Assembly: GCF_000022085.1 (NCBI RefSeq)
Contig: NC_011894.1
Span: forward strand, 894,501-958,500
Source of the DNA: Methylobacterium nodulans ORS 2060
GTDB taxonomy: Bacteria; Pseudomonadota; Alphaproteobacteria; Rhizobiales; Beijerinckiaceae
Length of the DNA stretch: 64,000 bases
Direction: 5' to 3'
The translations under genes and the position numbers were made by a program. Below, one piece after another: positions 25,044 through 33,906 of the stretch. The notes under the pieces were generated by a model. It did no database searches. It worked only from the letters and a program-made list of their open reading frames with translations, and was not told where the DNA came from. Each line of letters opens with the position of its first letter. The first letter of the stretch is position 1.

Positions 25044-25070
25044 GCCTCCAGCGCGCTGATCTCGCCGTGC

Positions 25071-25345
25071 TCAGCGCCGGAGCTGGTCGTTCAGGTCCTC
25101 CAGGTTGCGGCAGGTGCGCGCCAGGAAGAAGTCCTGGCGGATGGAGCGGAAGGGACGCTCGACCTTGCCCGTGGTCTTGGCCCGGTCAGCCTGGCAGGCC
25201 TTCGGGTGGAAGCCGTAGTGGCGCGCCAGGCCGATGAGGCTGGAGTTGTAGACAATCCCGCCCTCGTCGCCCTCGCCAACGACCGCCGTCTTCATGCGAT
25301 CGTAGAGCAGGGTGCGAGGCGCCCCGCCGAGAGTCTCAGGGCATC
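25071..25345 (-). pseudogene. IS21-family IstA remnant
   Basis: The leftward frame gives LGGAPRTLLYDRMKTAVVGE, YNSSLIGLARHYGFHPKACQ, AKTTGKVERPFRSIRQDFFL and LEDLNDQLR. This is the rve catalytic C-terminal part of IstA, including the E of the DDE triad in GKVERPF. It is truncated at both ends. Confidence 0.75.
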
Positions 25346-25620
25346 GGAGCGCCGCTGCAGGTAGGAGACCGCCAGGAGCGCGAGCGCGAGCAGCCCCCAC
25401 GGACCGTAGTCCTTGAGCAGACCGGCGAGTTCGAGGGCCGTCACGGCTCAGCGCTTCACCACGCTCGGCAGGATGGCGCTGAGTTGCGCGTCCTTCTGCT
25501 GGCTGGAGCGCGACGAGCCGAGCCAGAAGGCGATGGCGGTGCCCAGCGCGAGGTTGGCTGCGCCATAGGCTTGGCTCAAGAGCTGGTAGACCGCTCGGGG
25601 ATCTCGCCCTGGATGAAGTA
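25346..25620 (-). pseudogene. Phage-like small membrane protein remnants
   Basis: Two leftward frames are readable: AVYQLLSQAYGAANLALGTA with IAFWLGSSRSSQQKDAQLS and a stop at 25448, then a GTG at 25444 starting TALELAGLLKDYGPWGLLAL and ALLAVSYLQRRSDA, which runs into the IS21 remnant. Adjacent short genes each with one or two membrane helices are typical of phage lysis or accessory modules. The first is frameshifted near 25590. Phage origin is inference. Confidence 0.4.
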
Positions 25621-25640
25621 GAGTGTGCGTCAGCCCAGGG

Positions 25641-25731
25641 CGAAGCGGACGCGCGCACGGTGGTGGCCACCGCCGCCGTTCAGTCCAAGGCGAGCCCCTT
25701 CACCACCCTGCTCAGCACCATCACCGGCTGA
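25641..25731 (+). pseudogene. IS66-family transposase 3' remnant
   Basis: The reading GEADARTVVATAAVQSKASP then FTTLLSTITG and a stop matches the last 30 codons of the larger IS66 fragment at 29659-30411 (GEADVRTVIATAALQTNAPA...). Only the 3' tip survives. Confidence 0.65.
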
Positions 25732-26120
25732 CAGCCGCCCCTCTCAGACCAGAGCTACGTTCACGAGGTCAGCGGAGGACCGATATGGGACTGGGCTTGG
25801 AGAGCAGAATGCCGCGGGAGTGGCAGCTCACGCGCAGAGGTGCTGGGTAGCGCTGTTACCCGTAGCGTACCCCGGCGCGAGTGCTGGGATCGTCAATTTA
25901 AGCTAAGTCTTTGATTTGATTGGTGGTGCTGCCAGTCAGCTGCAAACCAATCTGGTCGACCAAAACACGGAAAACGCGGAAATTCGGTCAAAGTGGCGCG
26001 TGATCGCCAGCCGCCAGCACCGGGAATTTTCGCGACGTCAGAGACTTAGATTGTAATCCAGGGCGCAAGAGCGTTCTCAGAACAGCCACGGAACAGCGAG
26101 CGCCGAGAGCGAAAGGCATC
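25732..26120. other. Spacer without a recognised gene
   Basis: About 390 bases with moderately lower GC (for example around 25905-26000). No gene or strong repeat recognised. Confidence 0.4.
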
Positions 26121-26457
26121 TCATCTGCGAGGTTCGGTGATGGGGAACGTGGGTTCAGATGGAGGCCGGCTGCGGCAAAGGCCAGGCTCAGCCCCCTCCC
26201 CCATCGGATGCATCGCTTCCTTTCGCGGCTCCGGCGTTTGGCAGTCTTCCGGCCAAGTGGGCGAGGCTGACCTAAAGCGACCCCTCGCAGCGCATGTTAG
26301 CCCGCGTCCGGCAAGGTGCCGCCTGAGCGTCTTGTAGGGCTTGCCGTCCTCCAAGCTGATGATGGCGTCCGGGGTCACGCTCCCGCAGGTCTCCCAGGTG
26401 CGCTCTCATGTAGAGTTCCGCCAAGCGCGTTAACGGTTTGTTAACAACTTCATGCAT
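26121..26457 (-). pseudogene. MucR/Ros-family regulator remnant
   Basis: The leftward frame VTPDAIISLEDGKPYKTLRR with HLAGRGLT is the core of MucR/Ros zinc-finger regulators (usually VTPDAIISLEDGKxYKxLKRHL...GLTPDEYR). After GLT the sequence no longer matches, so the DNA-contact tail is lost. Upstream of the frame change, near 26375, another frame (MHEVVNKPLTRLAELYMRAH) may carry the decayed N terminus. MucR regulates EPS and motility in rhizobia, but this copy cannot be functional. Confidence 0.6.
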
Positions 26458-26469
26458 TGTATCATGGCA

Positions 26470-26529
26470 GCGGAGCGCTGGATGCCTGACTGGGTCGGGC
26501 CGGAGGCAACGCCTTGGTCAGCGCTCCGC
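26470..26529. repeat. 60-nt hairpin repeat, copy A
   Basis: Arms GCGGAGCGCTG (26470-26480) and CAGCGCTCCGC (26519-26529) pair perfectly. Copy B at 27543-27602 has the same 60-nt span, and its arms differ at two positions that change together on both sides. The inner part shares GATGCCTGAC and GCCTTGGT. It sits just downstream of the NarL-type regulator at 26565. Confidence 0.6.
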
Positions 26530-26564
26530 CCTTCATAGGCCCAGTTGGTATCCGAGTGCTTGGT

Positions 26565-27263
26565 TCAGGCTTCGGGCACTGAGCTACCGGACTCGGTTCT
26601 GAACCAGCCCTGCGCCATAGCGTACTGCACAATCTTCGCACGCGTGCGAATGTCGAGCTTCTCGCTCGCTCGCGTCCTGTAAGTCTCAATCGACTTCGCC
26701 GTGATGCCGAGCTTGCCCGCGATCTCTTTGTTGGTGAAGCCCAGCGCGATCAGCCGGATGACCTCGCGCTCGCGGTTCGTGAGACTCGCCGAGAACCCGT
26801 CAATTCCGCTCGTCCGCGTCGCTGGCGGGCCGCCTGCTGGCACAAGCTGCCCGGCAATGGTGGGATCCAGGTACAAGCCGCCGGTGCGCACCGCCCGGAT
26901 CGCGTGGAGCAACGTCTCCGGTGCCGAGCGCTTGAGCACGTAGCCGCACACACCGGCCGCTAAGGCCCGCTGGGCACAGATGGGCTCCTCCGTCCCGCTC
27001 AGGATGATAACCCGCGTGCCGGCGGCCCTTTCGGCGAGCCGTTGGCGGATCTCGCTCCCATGCAGGCCGGGCAAGGCGACGTCGAGTATAGCAATGTCAG
27101 GTTGCAAATCGCTGGCGAGACGCAGGGCTTGGGCGCCCGATATGGCTTCGCCGATGATTGAGAGATCGGGTTCGTGCCGCAGTAAGTGCTGCACACCGCG
27201 AAGTAGAAGAGGATGAGCATCTGCTACCAGGACGCGAGTACAGCTGTTTTCTTGCAATGTCAT
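26565..27263 (-). CDS. NarL/LuxR-family response regulator with altered acidic pocket
   Basis: A 232-residue regulator. The receiver domain (1-120) has phospho-acceptor D61 (IAILDVALPG) and the lysine in YVLKRSAPE. The usual second acidic-pocket aspartate is alanine (VADAHP instead of ADDHP). Residues about 160-220 form the LuxR-type HTH (LTNREREVIRLIALGFTNKE, ITAKSIETYRTRASEKL). It is a close paralogue of the regulator at 31546-32217, but no kinase gene is beside it. Loss of one metal-binding acidic residue may weaken phosphorylation; this is inference. Confidence 0.9.
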   Translation of the reverse strand: MTLQENSCTRVLVADAHPLLLRGVQHLLRHEPDLSIIGEAISGAQALRLASDLQPDIAILDVALPGLHGSEIRQRLAERAAGTRVIILSGTEEPICAQRALAAGVCGYVLKRSAPETLLHAIRAVRTGGLYLDPTIAGQLVPAGGPPATRTSGIDGFSASLTNREREVIRLIALGFTNKEIAGKLGITAKSIETYRTRASEKLDIRTRAKIVQYAMAQGWFRTESGSSVPEA

Positions 27264-27678
27264 CCCGGTCTCCTCGCCGTCGTGAGAGCCGCACCCAACA
27301 GTGAGCAGGCAAGCCCGCTCTGATTAACAAATGTTAGACGCGTTCAGGATGGGCCATGACCTGCATGTAGATTGCATCTAGTCTGTTCTCACTGCACTGC
27401 AGCATGAACCCTATGCCGACGTCAAGTGCTGGACGAGGATTACAATTGCGAGAGATCTCAGGCGCGCCGTCAAGCGCAAGCCGATCGGGAGCAATGATGT
27501 GCCTAAGTTGATTTCCATCGGACTCGTGCTAGATGCACGGGCGTGGAGCGCCGGATGCCTGACGCAGTTGGGCCAGAGGCAGCGCCTTGGTCGGCTCTCC
27601 ACTTCCTAATCTGTAGCCACCGAAGTGAAACTGGCTCTCCTGCATTTCGAGTTTGGTGGCGAATTCGGTGCGGCTCAG
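27264..27678. other. Spacer between the NarL-type regulator and IS1182
   Basis: About 415 bases. It holds the hairpin repeat copy B (27543-27602) and presumably the promoter of the regulator. No gene seen. Confidence 0.45.
27543..27602. repeat. 60-nt hairpin repeat, copy B
   Basis: Arms GTGGAGCGCCG and CGGCTCTCCAC pair with one mismatch. Relative to copy A, two base pairs are replaced by different complementary pairs. It lies just downstream of the IS1182 transposase stop. Confidence 0.55.
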
Positions 27679-29343
27679 TCAGGCCGCGAGTGGATGCAGC
27701 CGCGCAAAGGCTGAGTGCCGTGTTTGCGCCTTCGGTTCGTCCGCCAGCCACCGCAGCAATCGCGCCAAGTTCATCACCGCTGCCGTCATGAGGTGGGCGA
27801 GGTGCGTCTTTGCGTGCCCGAAGTACGGCGTCCGCCGAAGCCGAGATGACCGCACGCCCTGCGCAATCGTGCCCTCGACGCCGGCCCGCCGCGCGTACTC
27901 GGCTGCGAAGTCCGCGGTCTGCTCCCGCGCCCGCCCGACGCGTAACGCCTCGTGTTGGGCCTCGGGGCGGATCGTGATCGCCCGGCGTGCCGAGGTCGAG
28001 CGCGTGCACTGCGGCCGGAGCGGGCACGCCTGGCAGTCGGCGACTGCGAACTTGATCTTGATCACCGGCGTCGTGCCGCGGGCGAGCGCCAGCGTCCAGC
28101 TTTGGCTCCCCTTGCCGGCCGGACACGTCGCACGCTGCTGAGCGAAGTCGATGGCGAAGTCCCGCGCGGCGAACCCGGCGCCGGCCTGGACCTGCCACGG
28201 TCGGTCGCCGCGCGTCGGGCCGATCAGATCGACCCCGTAGCGCTCCCGGGCGTCAACGAACAGCGCCGCGTTCACGAAGCCGGTGTCGGCGATGGGGGTC
28301 TTCGGGAGCAGGTCCCGTGCGTCGAGCGCCGCGTGGATGGTCGAGGGCGTCGCGTCGTCCGAGACCGCGGCGGTCGTCGTCTCGACGTTGGTGATCAGGT
28401 TCGGGGTGCCCTCGTCGCACGTCTCGGTCAGCTGCACCTTGTAGCCGCTCCACACCGTCGCGCCCGTGGTCGCGTAGCGCGCCTCCGCGTCGTCCGGCGA
28501 GCCAATGGACCGACCCGACGGCGGCCCCTGATCGTTCGTGCGCCAAGCGACGCGGGGGCCCTCCGGCCCGTGCTCAACGAGGAAGTTCTGCACCCAGACT
28601 TGTCGCACAGTCTCGAGGGCAGCGACGTCCCGCAGGGCGGGCGGCGCGCCGTCCGCCGTGGCGAGAGCCAGCAACGTGAACCCATCGACGCCGGTCTGCA
28701 CCGCCCACGCCCGACGCCCGGCCTCGCTCTTCGGCAGCCGGAACTCGCTCGCCCGAAGCCCGTACCGTTCGACCCACGTCGGGGTCGTGCACGCGCGCAG
28801 CCAGTCGGGCGCCGCCGTCGCCAGCGCGTTCAGCGCGCGGCGCAATGTTTCCCCGACGACTTCGAGCCGGCTCATGGTGCGCATCGCCCCGAGGACGTGC
28901 GTGGAGTCGCTGCGCTGGCGTCCGCCGCCCTTCAGCAGCCCGCGCCCTCGCGCCAGTTCGAGGGTCGCGTCGAGGAGCCGGCTTTCCGCCCCGTGCGCAA
29001 GAAGGCGCGTGCGGAACTCGCTCAAGACGGTGTGGTCGAAGCCGACGTCAGCCAGCTCCTGGCACAGCAGATACTTCCAGTCGATCCGCGTGCGGACCGC
29101 GTCAGCGGCTGGCCGGTCGGTCAGCCCCTCCCTGAACTGCAGGAGCGTCGCGAGCGCGAGCCGGACCGGCGCCTCTGCGGGCCGCCCCCGGGCCGGGAAC
29201 AGGTCGGCGAAGTCGCGATCCTCAACGACCATGTGCAGGTCGTCGTACAGGCGCATGACCGGAGTGCCAGTCGGAAAGAGCGCCCGCGCGACCTGCGCGG
29301 TCTGGTCCGGCACGACGTACGTGCGCGTCGTGTCGAGCGACAT
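27679..29343 (-). mobile_element. IS1182-family transposase, apparently intact
   Basis: A 554-residue DDE transposase. The N-terminal DUF772-type domain reads DFADLFPARGRPAEAPVRLA then DRPAADAVRTRIDWKYLL and VLSEFRTRLL. The catalytic part has RQRSDSTHVLGAM (first Asp), PIADTGFVNAALF (second Asp), and a Cys-rich block (CQACPLRPQCTRS) before the C-terminal helices. All are IS1182 features. The ATG at 29343 (MSLDTTRTYVVPDQ) has AGGGG upstream and matches the family start, although the frame is open further. The ends of the element were not defined. It sits among IS remnants. Confidence 0.85.
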
Positions 29344-29465
29344 CACCCACCCCTGGCTGGCTTGGGGCCGCATCGTCGCTGAGATGCGGCGCGCGAGCCG
29401 TCCTCTCATCGCAGGAGCCGCGCCGAATTCGCCACCAATATCATTTCTGATGCAGGCACGGCGGT

Positions 29466-29537
29466 TCGCGCGGCGAGCACGCGGGCGCGGAGCAAATCGA
29501 GCTTGGCTCGCCCGTACATGGTCCGCTTCAGCGAGTT
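29466..29537 (-). pseudogene. ISL3-family transposase 3' remnant
   Basis: The leftward frame SLKRTMYGRAKLDLLRARVL resembles the conserved tail of ISL3 transposases (LKRQMYGRAGxxLLRxRVL). Only about 25 codons survive between IS1182 and the IS66 fragment. Confidence 0.5.
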
Positions 29538-29658
29538 GCGCGCCGCCCTGAACGAGCGCGGCATTGGCATCGACCAGAGTTGACCTACCCACTCAGCCCG
29601 CCGCGGCGAGCCGTGTTGTGTCGGATGCCTGTCTGAATTTCCCGCATGGGACCCCGCG

Positions 29659-30411
29659 TTGATTTTAGGCACGGGCCAGATGGCCAGTGTCGCCGCCGGC
29701 GGTGAGGCGGCACTGGCCAAACTGCGGCAGGCCGAGGTGGTGACCTGCGACGAGACCGGCGTGCGGATCGAAGGGAGCACCAGCTCCCACTGGGTGTTCC
29801 GCTGCGAGGAGGCGGTGGTGCATCACGCCGCGCCGACGCGGGCGGCTTCGGTGGTGCGCGAGGTCATGGCCGGGCATCGGCCGGCGGCATGGCTCTCTGA
29901 TCGCTACTCGGCCCAGCAGGGGCATACGGACCGCCAGCAGACCTGCCTGGCGCATCTGGCGCGCGACGTGACCTACGCGCTGGAGACGGGCAGCGATCCG
30001 GTGGCGCTGCGGCTCAAGCTGTGGCTGGAGAAGGCCTTCGCTCTGGCGCGCGACATCACGCGGTTGGCCACCTCCACCGTGTCCACCAAGCGCCGACAGC
30101 TAGAGCGAGCTCTGGCCGAGATCCTTGGCGCTCCGGTGACCTGCGATCTGGCGCGCGAGATCCAGGCCAAGATGCGCCGCGCCCGCGATCAGCTGCTCAC
30201 CTTCGCCGCCTTCCCCGGCCAAGTCGCCGCGACCAACAATGCCTGCGAGCGCGATCTGCGGCCAGCGGTGATCCAGCGCAAGGTGACGAACGGCTACCGG
30301 GCGATGTGGTCGGCCAAGGGCGAGGCGGATGTGCGCACGGTGATTGCCACCGCCGCCCTCCAGACGAACGCGCCCGCCTTTGCCACCCTGCTCACCACCA
30401 TCACCGCCTGA
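29659..30411 (+). pseudogene. IS66-family transposase, 5'-truncated
   Basis: About 250 codons match the catalytic and C-terminal part of IS66 TnpC: VVTCDETGVRIEGSTSSHWV, AAWLSDRYSAQQGH, QTCLAHLARDVTYALE, ATNNACERDLRPAVIQRKVT and GYRAMWSAKGEADVRTVIAT. Full-length TnpC is usually over 450 residues, and the leucine-zipper/zinc-finger N terminus is missing here. No accessory TnpA/TnpB genes are seen. Its upstream edge is the ISL3 remnant. Confidence 0.8.
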
Positions 30412-30769
30412 CCGCCCTCAACCTCACCCCGCCAGCATGAAGGGCGGCGCCCCCGGCCGTGCACCCTGCAAAATCCCCTGAGTAATTACCTTATTTTGTC
30501 TCACCGCCGAGAAATGCAGTATCGTTTCCCTTGGAGGAGGCTTTTCCACACGAGGAATGCAACAGCACGCCCCCGAATATGGGTGGCATTGATTGCGCTT
30601 CGCAGCAGCGGTATTAACGCCGAGCGGTGGTCGCGTCGGAATCACAGGAGAGCTGATTGCAAAAGATCATGTGCAGTATGACACGGCTTACTTCACGAGC
30701 AGGTCGGCTGCCGTGCCGACCTCGCGCGGGCAGCAGCATTGATCTGCCGGTTCTATCGGACCGGCCGGC
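30412..30769. other. Spacer upstream of the DesK/NarX-like kinase
   Basis: About 360 bases. The first part is the end of the IS66 element. The middle (30480-30560) is less GC-rich and may contain the kinase promoter. No gene recognised. Confidence 0.4.
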
Positions 30770-31549
30770 GTGCGCTCCTGTTCTGGCGTGACTCTCGCGA
30801 CCCAGCGCCTGCTCAGGCAGCGAAAACGCCTGCGCCGGCAGCTTCGGCAGATGGCGGGAATCGTCGACGTGCTTCGCCAGGATCGCGCCGCGGCTCTCCA
30901 GTGCGCGGCATGCATCCGGGAGGAAGAAAGGGTTCGTCTGTCCCGTGAGCTGCACGATCAAGCAGGCCAGGGGATCGCTGTTCTCAAGCTTACGCTCACG
31001 CGGCTCAAGCAGCGCCTTCCGCCGGAAGCCGCAGGAAGCCTCGACAGCGCGATCGATCTCGCGGACCAGCTCGCGCGGGATCTCCATCGAGTCGCGGCGG
31101 GGCTTCGTCCGGCGGTGCTCGATCATGTTAGACTCGTGCCGGCGTTGCGCGCCCTGATCTCCGACTGGGAGGTCGCCAGCGCATGTCGGGTTGCATTCAC
31201 GGTTACGACCTGCGACGTGCCGCTCGCTCCAGCCGTAGAGACGGCACTCTACCGGGTCGTGCAGGAGGCCCTCACGAACATTACCAAACATGCATTGACG
31301 GTTGATCAGGTATCCGTCACGGTGCGTTGCACAACAAGATGCATAGCCGTAATGATCGAGGACAACGGGGCAGGTTTCACATCCGCGGCTGTTAAAAAGG
31401 GGGCAAATCGAGGCCAGTCAGATGCACACGGCCTCACTGGAATGAACGAGCGAATCGCGGATCTTCAAGGACGGCTGGAGATTGAGACTCGACCGGACGG
31501 AGGGACGCGAGTTGTGGCGCGAGTTCCTTTGAAGGGACACCTGACATGA
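30770..31549 (+). CDS. NarX/DesK-type histidine kinase (HisKA_3)
   Basis: A protein of up to 259 residues. H62 in VRLSRELHDQAGQGIAVLKL is the phospho-acceptor of the HisKA_3 family. The ATP-binding domain has VVQEALTNITKHA (N box), VMIEDNGAGF (G1) and HGLTGMNERIADLQGRLEI (G2). There is no membrane helix or recognisable sensor domain, so the input is unclear and the protein is probably cytoplasmic. The start is uncertain: a GTG at 30770 is used, and an in-frame stop 30 bases upstream limits longer forms. It overlaps its response regulator by four bases (ATGA). The EPS locus begins downstream. Confidence 0.85.
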   Translation: MRSCSGVTLATQRLLRQRKRLRRQLRQMAGIVDVLRQDRAAALQCAACIREEERVRLSRELHDQAGQGIAVLKLTLTRLKQRLPPEAAGSLDSAIDLADQLARDLHRVAAGLRPAVLDHVRLVPALRALISDWEVASACRVAFTVTTCDVPLAPAVETALYRVVQEALTNITKHALTVDQVSVTVRCTTRCIAVMIEDNGAGFTSAAVKKGANRGQSDAHGLTGMNERIADLQGRLEIETRPDGGTRVVARVPLKGHLT

Positions 31550-32217
31550 AGCTCTCTGCCGACAAGTACGTACGGGTACTTCTCGCTGATGATCATCCGG
31601 TGTTTCTAGGCGGCGTTCGCGCTCTGCTAGAAGACGCAGCCGATGTTACAATCGTGGGCGAGGCGACTTCGGGATCGCGCGCGCTGCGCTTGATCACCGA
31701 GACGCGGCCCGACGTGGCCGTGCTCGATGTGGCGATGCCCGAGATGCACGGGATCGCCGTGGCTCAGCATCTCGCAGCTGAGGTCTCCCCAACTCGCGTC
31801 GTCATCTTGAGCGTGCACGAGGATCGCACCTATGTGCGCGAAGCTCTGATAGCGGGGGTCCGGGGTTATGTGCTGAAGCGCTCCGCGGGCGAGAACCTGG
31901 TCCAGGCCGTCCGGGCAGTCAGCGGGAGCGGCCTCTATATCGACCCCGCCATCGCCGATCGCTTCGTTTCGACAAGCGACATCATGCCGCGCACAGGAGC
32001 GCGCACGGTCCCGATGCTCACCGACCGAGAGCGGGAGGTCGTGCGGCTGATCGCCCTCGGATTCACCAACAAGGAGGTCGCGAGCAAACTCGGTGTCACG
32101 GCAAAGTCCGTCGAGACCTACAAGATGCGCGCGACCGAGAAGCTCGATATTCGTACTCGCGCCAAGATCGTCCAGTACGCGATGCTGCAGGGTTGGTTTC
32201 AGTCGCCGATGCAATGA
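31546..32217 (+). CDS. NarL/LuxR-family response regulator
   Basis: A 223-residue regulator. The receiver domain has the complete acidic pocket (LLADDHPVF), D61 (VAVLDVAMPE) and the lysine in YVLKRSAGE. The LuxR-type HTH lies at about 155-215 (LTDREREVVRLIALGFTNKE, VTAKSVETYKMRATEKL). It is coupled to the kinase by an ATGA overlap. It is a close paralogue of the regulator at 26565-27263, whose receiver pocket is altered. Its nearness to the ExoX-like/exoY pair makes EPS control possible, but no site was identified. Confidence 0.93.
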   Translation: MKLSADKYVRVLLADDHPVFLGGVRALLEDAADVTIVGEATSGSRALRLITETRPDVAVLDVAMPEMHGIAVAQHLAAEVSPTRVVILSVHEDRTYVREALIAGVRGYVLKRSAGENLVQAVRAVSGSGLYIDPAIADRFVSTSDIMPRTGARTVPMLTDREREVVRLIALGFTNKEVASKLGVTAKSVETYKMRATEKLDIRTRAKIVQYAMLQGWFQSPMQ

Positions 32218-32426
32218 TCTCAGTTAGAGAAACGACGCACGGGAAGACATAATTGCGATGTTGATACGCATTGCTCTCGGACACGTCAGTGTTCAGCGCT
32301 AACGGCTGATCTGAGAGCGAGTTGTTCGCATGGCAGCGTGACAAAAGGCAGCGGCATTTCGCGAGCTTGGTCCAGAGATCTCTCTGCGACACGCGTCCAA
32401 ATAAGCGGACCTGTGCCCGACGAAAC

Positions 32427-32729
32427 TCATTGGTTCCGGGTCTCGTCCTGTGCCGACTGCTGGGTGACGTCGGCCGACGGCTCCTTAAAAAAACGCATCA
32501 GACTGGCACGCAGGATGACGCCCAGCCCGTAGCCCACCTGCAGAGCGACAACCGCCACGATGAGGTTGACGGGGAGCGGATGCGATGTGTCGAGGCCAAC
32601 GAGCGGAAGCCCGCTCGCCGCGACGATGGCCAGCAGGGTCAACCCGAGCACCGCCAGGAGCGCCGGCACGCGGGCGAAGATGCTGAGGGTCGCGCCCGCG
32701 AGGGTAAGGCAGACCGCAAACGCCAGCAT
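32427..32729 (-). CDS. Small membrane protein, possible ExoX-like EPS repressor
   Basis: A 100-residue protein with two or three membrane helices (MLAFAVCLTLAGATLSIF, LLAVLGLTLLAIVAASG, VNLIVAVVALQVGYGLGVIL) and a charged C-terminal tail. Rhizobial ExoX/PsiA proteins are about 100 residues, have the same size and helix layout and a QVGYF-type motif in the last helix, and reduce EPS synthesis by acting against ExoY. Here the gene is divergent from an exoY gene about 400 bases away, as expected for such a pair. The assignment is tentative because sequence similarity is short. Confidence 0.5.
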   Translation of the reverse strand: MLAFAVCLTLAGATLSIFARVPALLAVLGLTLLAIVAASGLPLVGLDTSHPLPVNLIVAVVALQVGYGLGVILRASLMRFFKEPSADVTQQSAQDETRNQ

Positions 32730-33128
32730 CCTCAACTCCGACTTCCCGCGATCGGGCTCGCAGGCCTGCGGTCTGCCCGATCGAGACGCCCCCGCGGACC
32801 ACTCATACCGCACCGCGCGCCGGAAACCCAAGAGGAGCAGACTTCGCCTTCGTCCGCTGCCCATCTTCCGACGCCGTCAGGAAAACCCCGACAGATTGAC
32901 CAATCTAACCTTACACCAAGAACCCCGAAATAGGCTGGGCAACAATCTCCCCCTTTGATAGTTAATTTGTTGCTAACGCACAACACAGCGCGTGAAGCCT
33001 GCCCGACCGGGAAACCAACACCTGAACCGCAGCGCCGGTCCGGCCGGCTGCGCGGCTCGTTTCGGATCAGGCCTCGGGCTCTGCCGGGCGGGGGGTACCG
33101 GCCATTCGGCGTGGAGGACTGTCTGCTC
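32730..33128. promoter_or_regulatory. Divergent spacer between the ExoX-like gene and exoY copy 1
   Basis: About 400 bases without a gene. From 32833 onward it is part of the 1,102-bp duplication, so both exoY copies share about 296 bases of upstream DNA. That includes an AT-rich stretch (32955-32975) with GTTA and TAAC half-sites nine bases apart. Confidence 0.45.
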
Positions 33129-33806
33129 ATGAAAAGCATGCCCGAGTCTTCGGCTGTCGAAGCGGCGGGGCTGCCGCGCTCCGCGGCCACGCCTGCGGCT
33201 CACCGCCTGAAACGGGCGGTCGACGTCGTGGCGGCGACGCTCGCCCTGGTCCTGTTGAGCGTCCTGCTCGCGATGACCGCCCTGGCCATCCTGATCCTGG
33301 AAGGGCGACCGATCCTCATCCGGCACCAGCGCATTGGCCGCAACGGCGCCCGCTTTGCGTGCCTGAAGTTTCGCACCATGGTGGTGAACGCGGACGAGGT
33401 TCTGACGCGCCATCTCGCCGAGGACCCAGCCGCTCTGTGCGAATGGCACGCCCGGCGCAAGCTCACGCGCGATCCCCGCGTGACCCCGCTCGGGCGCGTC
33501 TTGCGCGAGACCAGTCTCGACGAGCTTCCCCAACTCATCAACATCCTTCGCGGCGAGATGAGCCTTGTCGGTCCACGCCCCATCGTGGCCGAAGAAATTC
33601 CGCGCTATGGTGCCGCTTTCGCCGACTACAAATCCGTCAGGCCGGGCCTGACCGGCTTGTGGCAATGCAGCGGACGGAATGACGTCAGCTACGAGCAGCG
33701 GGTGAAGCTGGATCGAGCCTACGTCCGGACATGGTCCCTGATGCAGGACATTCGGATCATCTTGCGGACCATCCCGGCCGTGATCAGCTCGCGTGGGGTC
33801 TACTAG
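33129..33806 (+). CDS. exoY: Undecaprenyl-phosphate sugar phosphotransferase (ExoY type), copy 1
   Basis: A 225-residue bacterial sugar transferase that adds the first sugar phosphate to undecaprenyl phosphate at the inner membrane and so starts EPS repeat-unit assembly. Features: one membrane helix (VVAATLALVLLSVLLAMTAL), then the catalytic domain with KFRTMVVNADEVL, LTRDPRVTPLGRVLRETSLD, ELPQLINILRGEMSLVGPRP and PGLTGLWQ. All family blocks are present. The ATG at 33129 has GGAGG upstream; the frame is open earlier without conserved sequence. It is identical to the gene at 53849-54526. The stop codon lies inside the CTAGAG repeat. Confidence 0.93.
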   Translation: MKSMPESSAVEAAGLPRSAATPAAHRLKRAVDVVAATLALVLLSVLLAMTALAILILEGRPILIRHQRIGRNGARFACLKFRTMVVNADEVLTRHLAEDPAALCEWHARRKLTRDPRVTPLGRVLRETSLDELPQLINILRGEMSLVGPRPIVAEEIPRYGAAFADYKSVRPGLTGLWQCSGRNDVSYEQRVKLDRAYVRTWSLMQDIRIILRTIPAVISSRGVY

Positions 33807-33906
33807 AGCAGAAGCCAGTCAGAGTGGACCGGCTTCGGCTCCAGGCGTTTGAGCTTGCCGCGTTGTCTGCGACGAACCGGCATCCTCGTCGTCGGAAAAT
33901 GCTCCA
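33803..33906. repeat. Dispersed CTAGAG repeat, copy 3 (inside left duplication)
   Basis: Starts CTAGAGCAGAAGCC, has a hairpin GAGCAGAAGCCAGTC / GACCGGCTTCGGCTC-like arm pair and the core TTGCCGCGTTGTCTGCGACG then AACCGGCATCCTCGTCGTCG. It overlaps the exoY stop and may serve as terminator. Confidence 0.75.

Noticed and set aside
32980..33128. Longer start for exoY (open from about 32955)
   Set aside because: The upstream codons lack conserved sequence and a ribosome site, whereas the ATG at 33129 has GGAGG upstream and gives the usual family length.
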